Below are positions 23,155-34,814 of a DNA stretch of 64,000 bases, piece after piece (position 1 is the first letter of the stretch; every line of letters begins with the position of its first letter). This DNA comes from Tragulus kanchil (lineage: Eukaryota; Chordata; Mammalia; Artiodactyla; Tragulidae), in the NCBI GenBank assembly GCA_022376925.1, contig JAIOJX010000004.1, positions 5,208,001 through 5,272,000 of the forward strand, given 5' to 3'. Both the position numbers and the translations under genes were made by a program. The notes below the pieces were generated by a model, which worked only from the letters and a program-made list of their open reading frames with translations, did not search any database and had not been told where the DNA came from.

Positions 23155-23205
23155 AGGGACTCCCCTGGTGGTCCAGTGCTAAGACACCATGCTCCCAATG
23201 CATTC
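23155..23205 (+). mobile_element. CHR SINE remnant
   Basis: 'gggactcccctggtggtcca' and a 'ctcccaatgca' phrase only. Copy at 24257-24307. Confidence 0.6.
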
Positions 23206-23357
23206 ACACACAGCATCCTTTCCCTATCTTGTTTTTGGCTCTTGAGAAGGAGAAACAGTGGCACCTATTGCGACTTAACCCTGTGTCATTCAGCAGGCTC
23301 TGGGTCCAGCAGCATTACTGGGGGTGTGGAATCCATAACACGAAGTACAGAGTGCTT

Positions 23358-23690
23358 TGGAGTGTTGTGACTCAAAGTATGGTCAGAGGACCAGCAACAT
23401 TGGCCTCACGTTGGGGCTTGTTAGGAAAGCAGGATCTCAGGTGCAACCCAGACTGCTGGAAGGGAACCTGCATTGCAACAAGGCCCCAGGGATTTGTGGG
23501 CATCTGAGTTGCTGTAGACACTCCTTTTCTGAGGACCACACTTGGCTCATCATCTGAATCAGCTGGGGCACTCTAAACTCCCCAGATTCCTGGATCCTAA
23601 AATTCCAAAGATTCAGATCCAGTGCAACTAAGGCAGGGCCAGGGAGTCTATTATTAGAGCTCTCAAAGTGATTCTGAAGTTTAGCCAGGT
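23358..23690. mobile_element. MER5-type hAT element(s)
   Basis: 'caaagtatggtcagaggacc', 'ggggcttgttaggaaagcag' and 'catcatctgaatcagctggg' are MER5A phrases. Two overlapping pieces are likely. Copy at 24460-24794. Confidence 0.65.
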
Positions 23691-23794
23691 TTGGGGGAAA
23701 TAACAGCTTACATGTAGGGAGAACTATGTAAAAATAAGTAAAAAAAATAATAAAGTAAAAAATAAAGACAAGTAAAAAATAAAGAGACAAGCTC

Positions 23795-23960
23795 TTTACT
23801 TATTTATGCTTGATCCTCACAACACACTTAGGCGATAGTAGTATTAGTCCCACTTTCCAGATGGAAAAACTGAGGTACAGAAAACTAAGGTAATTTGCCA
23901 AATTTTGAGGTGATAGAGTTATAAACAGAATCAGGTAACTTGGCTTTAGAGCATGGTCTC
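23795..23960 (+). repeat. MIR SINE
   Basis: 'gatcctcacaacacacttag' and 'ggaaaaactgaggtacagaa' are MIR core. Copy at 24897-25064. Confidence 0.8.
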
Positions 23961-25089
23961 TCAGCTTGAGCACTCTTAACATCTGTAAAAGTTAAAAGTA
24001 AAATAAAAGTTTTTTTTTAAAAAAAACAGAGACAGTAGCCATGAAAGGAGCACCACTAAGAGTCCACTGTCAATAAGACGACTTCCAGGTAATTTACAAC
24101 AAATGGGACTCTAGGAGCATCCAAAGGCTCTTCATTCTTTCTGGGAATGGGGAGCTACTTTCACAGCCAGGAACCTGGATGACCTCCTCCTGTGGGGTTT
24201 CTGTTGCTGCTCAGACAGGGGGTCCTCAGGAGACACAGGCTATCTGTATCACACACAGGGACTCCCCTGGTGGTCCAGTGCTAAGACACCATGCTCCCAA
24301 TGCATTCACACACAGCATCCTTTCCCTATCTTGTTTTTGGCTCTTGAGAAGGAGAAACAGTGGCACCTATTGCGACTTAACCCTGTGTCATTCAGCAGGC
24401 TCTGGGTCCAGCAGCATTACTGGGGGTGTGGAATCCATAACACGAAGTACAGAGTGCTTTGGAGTGTTGTGACTCAAAGTATGGTCAGAGGACCAGCAAC
24501 ATTGGCCTCACGTTGGGGCTTGTTAGGAAAGCAGGATCTCAGGTGCAACCCAGACTGCTGGAAGGGAACCTGCATTGCAACAAGGCCCCCAGGGGATTTG
24601 TGGGCATCTGAGTTGCTGTAGACACTCCTTTTCTGAGGACCACACTTGGCTCATCATCTGAATCAGCTGGGGCACTCTAAACTCCCCAGATTCCTGGATC
24701 CTAAAATTCCAAAGATTCAGATCCAGTGCAACTAAGGCAGGGCCAGGGAGTCTATTATTAGAGCTCTCAAAGTGATTCTGAAGTTTAGCCAGGTTTGGGG
24801 GAAATAACAGCTTACATGTAGGGAGAACTATGTAAAAATAAGTAAAAAAAATAATAAAGTAAAAAATAAAGACAAGTAAAAAATAAAGAGACAAGCTCTT
24901 TACTTATTTATGCTTGATCCTCACAACACACTTAGGCGATAGTAGTATTAGTCCCACTTTCCAGATGGAAAAACTGAGGTACAGAAAACTAAGGTAATTT
25001 GCCAAATTTTGAGGTGATAGAGTTATAAACAGAATCAGGTAACTTGGCTTTAGAGCATGGTCTCTCAGCTTGAGCACTCTTAACATCTG

Positions 25090-25295
25090 AGGCTGTCCTC
25101 AGATGTTCACAGGATGTTTAACTGTATCCATGGCATCTACCAGTTGTATCCCTTCCTACTTGTGACAAACAAAGATGAATTCACACATTGCCAAATGTCC
25201 CCTGGGAGCAAAATCACTCCTAACTAAGGAAAGTGCCCTAGAATTTATACTTGTATTCACTAAATTCACTCCACCACTTCTTTAAGAACCACTGG
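25090..25295 (-). mobile_element. MER20 hAT DNA transposon
   Basis: 'cacattgccaaatgtcccct' and 'cttctttaagaaccactggg' at the end are MER20 in reverse orientation. Confidence 0.78.
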
Positions 25296-25479
25296 GTTCT
25301 CACCAGTAGTTTTCTATTGCAATGGCCTAGTAAAAGAGGAATTATTAATCCCATTCCAAAAGCATGACTTATCTAGGGGCACATAGCTTCTGATCTGCAA
25401 GTCTAGGACTATCTACATGGAGATCCAGACATGGTGGATGGTTGGAGTAAGTTTTTGTGCCTCTTGAATGAGCAAAAGG
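25296..25479. other. No gene seen
   Basis: Short unassigned stretch with a MIR-like phrase near 25315-25385. Confidence 0.35.
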
Positions 25480-25675
25480 GCTTCTCATTGTAGCTCAGCT
25501 GCTAAAGAATCCACCTGCAATGCAGGAGACCCTGGTTTGATTCCTGGGTGGGAAAAGATCCTCTGGAGGAGGGATAGGCTACTCACTCCAGTATTCTTGG
25601 ACTTCTCTGGTGGCTCAGATGGTAAAGAATCTGCCTGTAATGCGAGAGACCTGAGTTCCTAGGTCTGAGCAAAAC
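25480..25675 (+). mobile_element. Bov-tA SINE, dimeric form
   Basis: A first tRNA-like head ('taaagaatccacctgcaatg') leads into BovA ('actcactccagtattcttgg'). It is followed by a second tRNA-like head ('ttctctggtggctcagatgg'). Confidence 0.85.
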
Positions 25676-26060
25676 TAAGCAAAAATGAAGGTTAGGGATG
25701 GAATCTGCCAAATTTTTATTTCTGATTCATTTTTTCTTTCTTCAAGGCTTGTCATGGATGTCTAGGTGATTATCTACTCAGAAACCCTTCCCTTATACCT
25801 GAAGTGACATGATCCCACTTCTGTATTAGTTGTGGTTTCTACCAGCATCTTTCTAACTACAGTTGATTGGTTCGGGGGTGTACCTGACCCAAGCTGAACC
25901 ACTAAATCAGTTCTTCCCCTGGATTACTGGAACCAAACAGATAATCAGATTAGTTTCCTTCTGGTCCCTAAAACTGTAAAAGGGAAACCTCAAGAGCTGT
26001 GGACAGAGCTTGTTCACATCAAAAGAAAGGAATGAAGCCATCCTGAGCAAGGGTGCTGGA
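25676..26060. other. No gene seen
   Basis: Unassigned single-copy sequence. Confidence 0.4.
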
Positions 26061-28289
26061 GGCCCTGATGTGACCTGACTCCTGGTGTATTTGCTCTCAT
26101 GCCTGACTGCCTCAGGATCCTCCTTGGGGCTTGACTACTCCATGAAAGTTCACAAGACCTTTCTCATACAGTCTCCTTTTGTTCCCCAGTTACTTCAGGT
26201 TGAGTTGAATGAGAGTCTTTATTACAGGTTTTCACTAAAACCAAAATATCTACTTGTGATGGCAAGGGCGGGGAGGGGTACAGGGGGGTGAAAAGCCCTT
26301 CTTAATATCAGTAATCTAAAATTTGATCTGTGCAAGTATGCCTGATAATCTTAGTTCCTGTTACTCTGAACTGGAAAGATTATGCCATATGACACACCAA
26401 CCCTAAACACTCAGCCAATTTTTGGAACATAACTAAGACAGTAACATGACAATATGTAAATAAGTAACCAATGTTAAGTTATAAATGCTTATGATGTAAT
26501 ACTGAACACAAATTAATGTGCTTGTTACAAAAAATGGCTTGTTTACAGTAACATCTTCCATACCCTCTTTGTGGAGATTTGTTCTGTGTGGGATTCTAAC
26601 ATCTGGCTGTGTCTGAAATGGAAGACAGTGTAAGAAATATCTCAACATATTTCTCACAGATTGTTTTCTTAAGCCTGTTGTATTAATATGAGTCTGGGGA
26701 CATAAAGGTAAATGCTTCCAAAGCACTTTACAGAAAAATTATAGTAGGGTGGATACAATTTATTCTACAAAGTTTGGGCATTAAAAAAAATACAGAAATG
26801 TTGCATTAGAAACACAATGGAAAAAATTTTCTGTGTGGCAATCCTGTATGTATGCCACTACAGATGTACATTTTTAAAAAAGCATACCCTAATCTCAAAT
26901 CCCTCTCCAGAAGAAATCATTGTTAACAGTCTGTAGGGTATGTTTCCAGGCTTTGGTTCTACACATATGCACATGCGTATGAATGTGCACACACATATCC
27001 CAAGGTGATGGCCTGGGATGTGGAACCTGCCTGTAGGAGGTTCTGGCATGTGCATAAAGAGAAAGAGCAGAAGACCTGGCAAAGCCTGGCAGCAGAATTA
27101 AAGGAAAGGGAGTCTTGTCGTGAGATGGCCTGATGGTTCTCATTGGAACCTTGGGCATCAAGAAGCCCCTGTGTTAACCTAGGCAGCAAGGCCCTGATGT
27201 GACCTGACTCCTGGTGTATTTGCTCTCATGCCTGACTGCCTCAGGATCCTCCTTGGGGCTTGACTACTCCATGAAAGTTCACAAGACCTTTCTCATACAG
27301 TCTCCTTTTGTTCCCCAGTTACTTCAGGTTGAGTTGAATGAGAGTCTTTATTACAGGTTTTCACTAAAACCAAAATATCTACTTGTGATGGCAAGGGGCG
27401 GGGGGGGGTACAGGGGGTGAAAAGCCCTTCTTAATATCAGTAATCTAAAATTTGATCTGTGCAAGTATGCCTGATAATCTTAGTTCCTGTTACTCTGAAC
27501 TGGAAAGATTATGCCATATGACACACCAACCCTAAACACTCAGCCAATTTTTGGAACATAACTAAGACAGTAACATGACAATATGTAAATAAGTAACCAA
27601 TGTTAAGTTATAAATGCTTATGATGTAATACTGAACACAAATTAATGTGCTTGTTACAAAAAGTGGCTTGTTTACAGTAACATCTTCCATACCCTCTTTG
27701 TGGAGATTTGTTCTGTGTGGGATTCTAACATCTGGCTGTGTCTGAAATGGAAGACAGTGTAAGAAATATCTCAACATATTTCTCACAGATTGTTTTCTTA
27801 AGCCTGTTGTATTAATATGAGTCTGGGGACATAAAGGTAAATGCTTCCAAAGCACTTTACAGAAAAATTATAGTAGGGTGGATACAATTTATTCTACAAA
27901 GTTTGGGCATTAAAAAAAATACAGAAATGTTGCATTAGAAACACAATGGAAAAAATTTTCTGTGTGGCAATCCTGTATGTATGCCACTACAGATGTACAT
28001 TTTTAAAAAAGCATACCCTAATCTCAAATCCCTCTCCAGAAGAAATCATTGTTAACAGTCTGTAGGGTATGTTTCCAGGCTTTGGTTCTACACATATGCA
28101 CATGCGTATGAATGTGCACACACATATCCCAAGGTGATGGCCTGGGATGTGGAACCTGCCTGTAGGAGGTTCTGGCATGTGCATAAAGAGAAAGAGCAGA
28201 AGACCTGGCAAAGCCTGGCAGCAGAATTAAAGGAAAGGGAGTCTTGTCGTGAGATGGCCTGATGGTTCTCATTGGAACCTTGGGCATCA
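26060..28289. repeat. Tandem direct duplication 7 (offset 1129 bp, 28-bp linker)
   Basis: 26060-27160 matches 27189-28289. Linker 27161-27188. The few differences are in a G-run near 26268/27397 and one base near 26536. Nothing coding is recognised in the unit. Confidence 0.98.
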
Positions 28290-30080
28290 GAAGCGGTGGG
28301 CACTAAGACACCCGTGTGTCCTATAACCTACAGGCAGCCAAGACCCAGCTGGAGATGGGGATGTGGTCAGAAGGAAAGCAGTTGAGTAGGTTTGCTAAAA
28401 TGAAAACCACAGGACAAAAAAGGATTTGTGAAGACAATGAGAAGGAAAGTCATAACAAAGAAAATATTTACAAATACCTGAAAAAGGGCTGTATTATCTC
28501 TCTTACAACTCAACATAAAAAAAAAAAAAAAACAAAAAAACTCAACATAGAGCTTCCCTGGTGGTCCAATGGGTAAGGACACCGCCTTGCAGTGCAAGGG
28601 GCGTCGGTTCAATCCCTGGTCTGGGAAGATCCCACGTGCCACCGAGCGGCTGGACGGATCAGCTACCAAGCTGGAGCTCTGGAGCGCAAGTGCCCAAAGC
28701 CAGTGCTCTGCGGCAACAGAGGTCACTGCGATGGGAGGCCCACATGGGCTAGAAAACAAAGATGGATGAAAATAGATAAATGAAAGACCAATAGAAGCGC
28801 CTCTCTCCAAAAAACTCAACAGTAAGAAAACGAACAATTCAATTAAAAAAAATCAAATCAAAACCAGCAAAAGACCTGAACAGACCTCTTATCAAAGGAA
28901 GTGTGGTGGTAGTGGTTCAGTCACTAAGTCGAATCTGATTTTGCAATCCCACGGACAGTAGCCCACCAGGACCTTCTTTCCATGGGATTTCCCAAGCAAA
29001 AATACAGAAATGTTGCATTAGAAACACAATGGAAAAAATTTTCTGTGTGGCAATCCTGTATGTATGCCACTACAGATGTACATTTTTAAAAAAGCATACC
29101 CTAATCTCAAATCCCTCTCCAGAAGAAATCATTGTTAACAGTCTGTAGGGTATGTTTCCAGGCTTTGGTTCTACACATATGCACATGCGTATGAATGTGC
29201 ACACACATATCCCAAGGTGATGGCCTGGGATGTGGAACCTGCCTGTAGGAGGTTCTGGCATGTGCATAAAGAGAAAGAGCAGAAGACCTGGCAAAGCCTG
29301 GCAGCAGAATTAAAGGAAAGGGAGTCTTGTCGTGAGATGGCCTGATGGTTCTCATTGGAACCTTGGGCATCAGAAGCGGTGGGCACTAAGACACCCGTGT
29401 GTCCTATAACCTACAGGCAGCCAAGACCCAGCTGGAGATGGGGATGTGGTCAGAAGGAAAGCAGTTGAGTAGGTTTGCTAAAATGAAAACCACAGGACAA
29501 AAAAGGATTTGTGAAGACAATGAGAAGGAAAGTCATAACAAAGAAAATATTTACAAATACCTGAAAAAGGGCTGTATTATCTCTCTTACAACTCAACATA
29601 AAAAAAAAAAAAAAACAAAAAAACTCAACATAGAGCTTCCCTGGTGGTCCAATGGGTAAGGACACCGCCTTGCAGTGCAAGGGGCGTCGGTTCAATCCCT
29701 GGTCTGGGAAGATCCCACGTGCCACCGAGCGGCTGGACGGATCAGCTACCAAGCTGGAGCTCTGGAGCGCAAGTGCCCAAAGCCAGTGCTCTGCGGCAAC
29801 AGAGGTCACTGCGATGGGAGGCCCACATGGGCTAGAAAACAAAGATGGATGAAAATAGATAAATGAAAGACCAATAGAAGCGCCTCTCTCCAAAAAACTC
29901 AACAGTAAGAAAACGAACAATTCAATTAAAAAAAATCAAATCAAAACCAGCAAAAGACCTGAACAGACCTCTTATCAAAGGAAGTGTGGTGGTAGTGGTT
30001 CAGTCACTAAGTCGAATCTGATTTTGCAATCCCACGGACAGTAGCCCACCAGGACCTTCTTTCCATGGGATTTCCCAAGC
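27915..30080. repeat. Tandem direct duplication 8 (1083 bp unit, seamless)
   Basis: 27915-28997 is followed directly by 28998-30080, with the 8-base microhomology aaaaatac at the edges. It overlaps duplication 7, so bases equivalent to 26786-27160 are present three times. Confidence 0.98.
28553..28803 (+). mobile_element. Young tRNA-derived SINE
   Basis: 'gcttccctggtggtccaatg' start, 'cggttcaatccctggtctgg' B-box region, and a long-tail-type phrase 'aaagaccaatagaagcg' at the end. Copy at 29636-29886. Confidence 0.92.
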
Positions 30081-30199
30081 AAAAATACTGGAGTGGGTTG
30101 CCATTTCCTTCTCCAGGGGATCTTTCCAATCCAGGGACTGAATGTGAGTCTCCTGCTTTGCAAGCAGATTCTTTACTGACTGAGCCACCAGAGAAGCCA
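29982..30199 (-). mobile_element. Bov-tA SINE
   Basis: Plus strand reads 'gtggttcagtcactaagtcg', 'aaatactggagtgggttgcc' and ends 'actgagccaccagagaagcc', a complete reverse-strand Bov-tA. A truncated copy is at 28897-28997 (cut by duplication 8). A full copy is at 31147-31364. Confidence 0.92.
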
Positions 30200-30293
30200 C
30201 CAAAGGAAGCATACAGAAAGCAGAAAACTATATAAAAAGACGCTTTACATCGTATGTCATCAGGGAAATGCAAATTAAAATAATATTCAGATG

Positions 30294-30474
30294 GGACTTC
30301 CCTGGTGGTTCAATGGTTAAGACTCCGTGCTCCCAATGCAGAAGGTCCAAGTTTGATCCCTGATCAATGAACTAGAGTCCTCATGACAGAACCATAAGAT
30401 CGTGCAATAAAGATCGAAAATCCCTGGTGCCCCAACTAAGACCCAAAGCTGCCAAAAACAAAACTGTGGGGCTC
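30294..30474 (+). mobile_element. CHR-type SINE, host of the LTR insertion
   Basis: 'gggacttccctggtggttca' and 'agtttgatccctgatcaatg', ending A-rich, where the LTR interrupts it. The SINE tail resumes after the LTR. Copy at 31459-31639. Confidence 0.82.
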
Positions 30475-31045
30475 TGAATTGAAAGAGGACTGTTTTAAGC
30501 ATAAAGCAGCTTAAGCACATGTTTGCAGTTTGGAGCTAAGATGGCGCCTACAGGAAGGGATGTGGGAGTGAAAAGAAGCTTAAGCACATTGTTTCAGCTT
30601 GGAGCTAAGATGGCGCCTACAGGAAGGGACATGGAAATGAAGGGAAGCTTAAGCGCATTGTTTAAAGAAGCTTAAGCACATGTTTGCAGCTAAGATGGCG
30701 CCTGCAGGAAGAGGCAGGGCGTGATCTAAATTGTTAATTGATGGTCAAAATTTCTGATTGGTTCCCCTGGCTGCCGCGCTCGTGAATGATTGCTTGGTCT
30801 TTAGCTTGATTGGTGTAATGTATAGGAAGTCCCGTGCAAAACCCCCTTCACTTGCCTATAAAAGCTGTGGATCTTCATTAATAAAGCGGAACTACTTCGA
30901 TGGAACCCCTGTCGCGTCTGATTGTCCCCTGCCTTCAGTCAGGGGGCTGCGGGGCGGACAGTTCAAGATTCGCCTTTCTCCGAGATCTCCCGGTTCCGCC
31001 GGGAGTAATCCCTGCTGCCTTCCCTTTCTGCGGAAGGTCCCCGCA
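30475..31045 (+). mobile_element. Solo LTR of an endogenous retrovirus (class I-like)
   Basis: A 571-bp element starting TGTGGGG and ending CCCCGCA, flanked by the 6-bp target duplication CAAAAC (30469-30474 and 31046-31051). U3 contains repeated blocks of about 70-85 bp. Each carries AAGATGGCGCC at 30538, 30607 and 30692, beside 'cttaagcacat' phrases. An ATTGG (inverted CCAAT) lies at 30757, TATAAAAG at 30857 and AATAAA at 30880. A GC-rich R/U5 follows. No gag, pol or env sequence is present, so this is a recombined solo LTR. Family assignment is by overall layout only. Confidence 0.88.
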
Positions 31046-31639
31046 CAAAACAACCAAAAACATGGGCGTCCTTCCTGGTTGTCTCAAAAATTAAAAAAAA
31101 TCAAATCAAAACCAGCAAAAGACCTGAACAGACCTCTTATCAAAGGAAGTGTGGTGGTAGTGGTTCAGTCACTAAGTCGAATCTGATTTTGCAATCCCAC
31201 GGACAGTAGCCCACCAGGACCTTCTTTCCATGGGATTTCCCAAGCAAAAATACTGGAGTGGGTTGCCATTTCCTTCTCCAGGGGATCTTTCCAATCCAGG
31301 GACTGAATGTGAGTCTCCTGCTTTGCAAGCAGATTCTTTACTGACTGAGCCACCAGAGAAGCCACCAAAGGAAGCATACAGAAAGCAGAAAACTATATAA
31401 AAAGACGCTTTACATCGTATGTCATCAGGGAAATGCAAATTAAAATAATATTCAGATGGGACTTCCCTGGTGGTTCAATGGTTAAGACTCCGTGCTCCCA
31501 ATGCAGAAGGTCCAAGTTTGATCCCTGATCAATGAACTAGAGTCCTCATGACAGAACCATAAGATCGTGCAATAAAGATCGAAAATCCCTGGTGCCCCAA
31601 CTAAGACCCAAAGCTGCCAAAAACAAAACTGTGGGGCTC

Positions 31640-32210
31640 TGAATTGAAAGAGGACTGTTTTAAGCATAAAGCAGCTTAAGCACATGTTTGCAGTTTGGAG
31701 CTAAGATGGCGCCTACAGGAAGGGATGTGGGAGTGAAAAGAAGCTTAAGCACATTGTTTCAGCTTGGAGCTAAGATGGCGCCTACAGGAAGGGACATGGA
31801 AATGAAGGGAAGCTTAAGCGCATTGTTTAAAGAAGCTTAAGCACATGTTTGCAGCTAAGATGGCGCCTGCAGGAAGAGGCAGGGCGTGATCTAAATTGTT
31901 AATTGATGGTCAAAATTTCTGATTGGTTCCCCTGGCTGCCGCGCTCGTGAATGATTGCTTGGTCTTTAGCTTGATTGGTGTAATGTATAGGAAGTCCCGT
32001 GCAAAACCCCCTTCACTTGCCTATAAAAGCTGTGGATCTTCATTAATAAAGCGGAACTACTTCGATGGAACCCCTGTCGCGTCTGATTGTCCCCTGCCTT
32101 CAGTCAGGGGGCTGCGGGGCGGACAGTTCAAGATTCGCCTTTCTCCGAGATCTCCCGGTTCCGCCGGGAGTAATCCCTGCTGCCTTCCCTTTCTGCGGAA
32201 GGTCCCCGCA
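31640..32210 (+). mobile_element. Solo LTR, second copy created by duplication 9
   Basis: Identical by eye to 30475-31045, including its CAAAAC flanks. The flanking SINE and Bov-tA are copied with it, so the pair is not a provirus with two LTRs. Confidence 0.9.
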
Positions 32211-32232
32211 CAAAACAAACAAAAAACATGGA

Positions 32233-32570
32233 GCGTCCTCCCTGGTGGTCCATGGTAAAGAATCCACCTGCCAATACAGGAAACAAGGAATCAGGATCTT
32301 CCTGATCTAGGAAGATCCCATATGCTTTGGAGCAACTAAGCTATTGCACAACAACTACTGAGCCTGTGCTCTAGAACCTGAGAGCTGCAACTGCTGAGCC
32401 CGGGTGCTGCAACTACTCACCCTAAAGCCCATGCCCTGTGGCAAGAGAAGGCACTGCAATGAGAAGCCTATATATCACAACTAGAGAGTAGCACCACTCA
32501 CCAAAACTAGAAAAAAAAGCCCATGCAGCAGTGAAGACCCAACATAGCCAAAAAAACCCCCAAACAAACA
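32233..32570 (+). mobile_element. CHR-2-type SINE, full length
   Basis: 'cctccctggtggtccatggt', then 'ggaagatcccatatgctttg', then the long '..caactactgagcctgtgct..' body and 'gcagtgaagacccaacatag' tail. From 32309 it is copied at 33457-33718. Confidence 0.9.
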
Positions 32571-32989
32571 GAAACAAGGAGATATCATGACACACCTATT
32601 AGAATGGCCAAAATCGAGAACACTGACAACATTAAATGCTGATGATGATGTGGAACAACAGGAACCCTCACATTGCTAGTGGGAATGCACAATAGTATGC
32701 AAAAGTCACTTTGGAAGATGGTTTGGTGGTCTCTCACAAAACTAAAAGGATTCTTACCATACAATTCTGCAACTGCATTCCTTAGTATTTTCTCAAATGA
32801 GTTGAAAACTTCTGGTAACACAAAAACCATACATGAATGTTTATAGCAGGTTTATTCATAATGGCCATAACTTGGAAGCAACCAAGATATCCTTTCAGTA
32901 GATAAACTGCGGTATATTCAGAGGGTGCCAAAAAAAAAAAAAAAAAGCTATCAAGCCATAAAAAGTCACTGGGGGAGAAATATTTTTAA

Positions 32990-33125
32990 AAAACTTTTAT
33001 TTTACTTTTAACTTTTACAGAGCTTTGTTGTTTACAGATATGTATGTCCCCATATTAGTCATATGTATATCCCCCCCATCCCACCCCTCCAGACCGTCAC
33101 ACAGCACCCCTGCAGGATCCTGGGG
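32990..33125 (-). mobile_element. L1 3' end inserted in the older L1
   Basis: 'cttttattttacttttaact', 'ttgttgtttacagatatgta' and 'tccagaccgtcacacagcac' are the reverse complement of the 3' UTR seen at 22.8 kb. Similar 'gggagaaat' and 'ggggaaaat' phrases flank it. Copy at 34138-34270. Confidence 0.85.
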
Positions 33126-33149
33126 GAAAATTAAATGCATATAGCTAAA

Positions 33150-33203
33150 TGAATGTCGCAAAGAGTCAGACATGACTGAGAGACTGAACTGAACTAAGTG
33201 AAA
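33150..33203 (+). mobile_element. BovB/BovA 3' terminal fragment
   Basis: 'tgtcgcaaagagtcagacat' and 'gactgaactgaact'. Copy at 34298-34350. Confidence 0.75.
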
Positions 33204-34571
33204 GAAGCCAACCTGAAAAGGTTATATACTGCTTGATTTCAACTAAATGACATTCTGGAACAAGCAAAACCATGGATATAGTAAAAAAAAAAAAAAAAAA
33301 ATCAGTGGTTGCCAGGGGTGAGGGGAGGAAGAGATGAGAAGAGCACAGAGGATTTCTGAGGGAATGAAATTATTCTGCATGATAAATACTTGTGGATATT
33401 TGTCATATATGTGTTCAAATCCATGAGCTCTCGGTGCTCCAACCTCAACCCTTTGAAGGAAGATCCCATATGCTTTGGAGCAACTAAGCTATTGCACAAC
33501 AACTACTGAGCCTGTGCTCTAGAACCTGAGAGCTGCAACTGCTGAGCCCGGGTGCTGCAACTACTCACCCTAAAGCCCATGCCCTGTGGCAAGAGAAGGC
33601 ACTGCAATGAGAAGCCTATATATCACAACTAGAGAGTAGCACCACTCACCAAAACTAGAAAAAAAAGCCCATGCAGCAGTGAAGACCCAACATAGCCAAA
33701 AAAACCCCCAAACAAACAGAAACAAGGAGATATCATGACACACCTATTAGAATGGCCAAAATCGAGAACACTGACAACATTAAATGCTGATGATGATGTG
33801 GAACAACAGGAACCCTCACATTGCTAGTGGGAATGCACAATAGTATGCAAAAGTCACTTTGGAAGATGGTTTGGTGGTCTCTCACAAAACTAAAAGGATT
33901 CTTACCATACAATTCTGCAACTGCATTCCTTAGTATTTTCTCAAATGAGTTGAAAACTTCTGGTAACACAAAAACCATACATGAATGTTTATAGCAGGTT
34001 TATTCATAATGGCCATAACTTGGAAGCAACCAAGATATCCTTTCAGTAGATAAACTGCGGTATATTCACAGGGTGCCAAAAAAAAAAAAAAAAGCTATCA
34101 AGCCATAAAAAGTCACTGGGGGAGAAATATTTTTAAAAAACTTTTATTTTACTTTTAACTTTTACAGAGCTTTGTTGTTTACAGATATGTATGTCCCCAT
34201 ATTAGTCATATGTATATCCCCCCCATCCCACCCCTCCAGACCGTCACACAGCACCCCTGCAGGATCCTGGGGGAAAATTAAATGCATATAGCTAAATGAA
34301 TGTCGCAAAGAGTCAGACATGACTGAGAGACTGAACTGAACTAAGTGAAAGAAGCCAACCTGAAAAGGTTATATACTGCTTGATTTCAACTAAATGACAT
34401 TCTGGAACAAGCAAAACCATGGATATAGTAAAAAAAAAAAAAAAAAAATCAGTGGTTGCCAGGGGTGAGGGGAGGAAGAGATGAGAAGAGCACAGAGGAT
34501 TTCTGAGGGAATGAAATTATTCTGCATGATAAATACTTGTGGATATTTGTCATATATGTGTTCAAATCCAT

Positions 34572-34798
34572 AGAACCCAAGACAGAACCCTAATGTAAAG
34601 TACAGATTCTGGATGATAATGGTAATGGTAAGTCAATGCAGGCTCATCAGTTGTAACAAATGGGGCTTGTGAAGTGATCAAACAAGCCCTGTGCTGGAAG
34701 CTCCAACCCAGTTTTCACCCTGGCACTGCCTGTGGTTTGCTGTGCAACCTGGGACATGTCTCTTCCCCTCTCTAGGCTCATTTTCTCTCTATGTAAAG
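34572..34798. other. Unique sequence ending in a MIR-like segment
   Basis: The part after about 34680 ('ctggcactgcctgtggtttg', 'gtgcaacctgggacatgtct') resembles reverse MIR. No gene. Confidence 0.45.
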
Positions 34799-34814
34799 AG
34801 GGCTTGCAATTCTT

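Larger units (their letters stand above)
22880..25085. repeat. Tandem direct duplication 6 (1102/1104 bp, seamless)
   Basis: 22880-23981 is followed directly by 23982-25085. One small difference is 2 extra bases in the second copy near 24588. Confidence 0.98.
29924..32218. repeat. Tandem direct duplication 9 (offset 1165 bp, 35-bp linker)
   Basis: 29924-31053 matches 31089-32218. Linker 31054-31088 resembles, with errors, the sequence that truly follows the second copy (32219 onward). It duplicates a Bov-tA, a CHR SINE and a complete solo LTR. Confidence 0.98.
32571..33435 (+). mobile_element. Old L1 3' region with nested insertions
   Basis: 'atcatgacacacctattaga', 'ttataatggccataact'-type phrases and 'cagtggttgccaggggtgag' are the L1 ORF2 end and 3' UTR in plus orientation, heavily decayed. 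Interrupted at about 32990-33203. The copy runs to about 34571. Confidence 0.8.
32309..34571. repeat. Tandem direct duplication 10 (offset 1148 bp, 32-bp linker)
   Basis: 32309-33424 matches 33457-34571, with one poly(A) length difference and one base near 32914/34062. Linker 33425-33456 has no obvious source. Confidence 0.98.

Noticed and set aside
30475..32210. Two LTRs as a provirus with an internal region
   Set aside because: The sequence between them (31046-31639) is linker plus duplicated Bov-tA and CHR SINE, with no retroviral genes. Both LTR copies come from duplication 9.
26060..32218. The 1.1-kb repeats as a novel mobile element or amplification system
   Set aside because: The units share no common sequence, no terminal motif and no target-site duplication. 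They share only length, and linkers look like sequencing errors.
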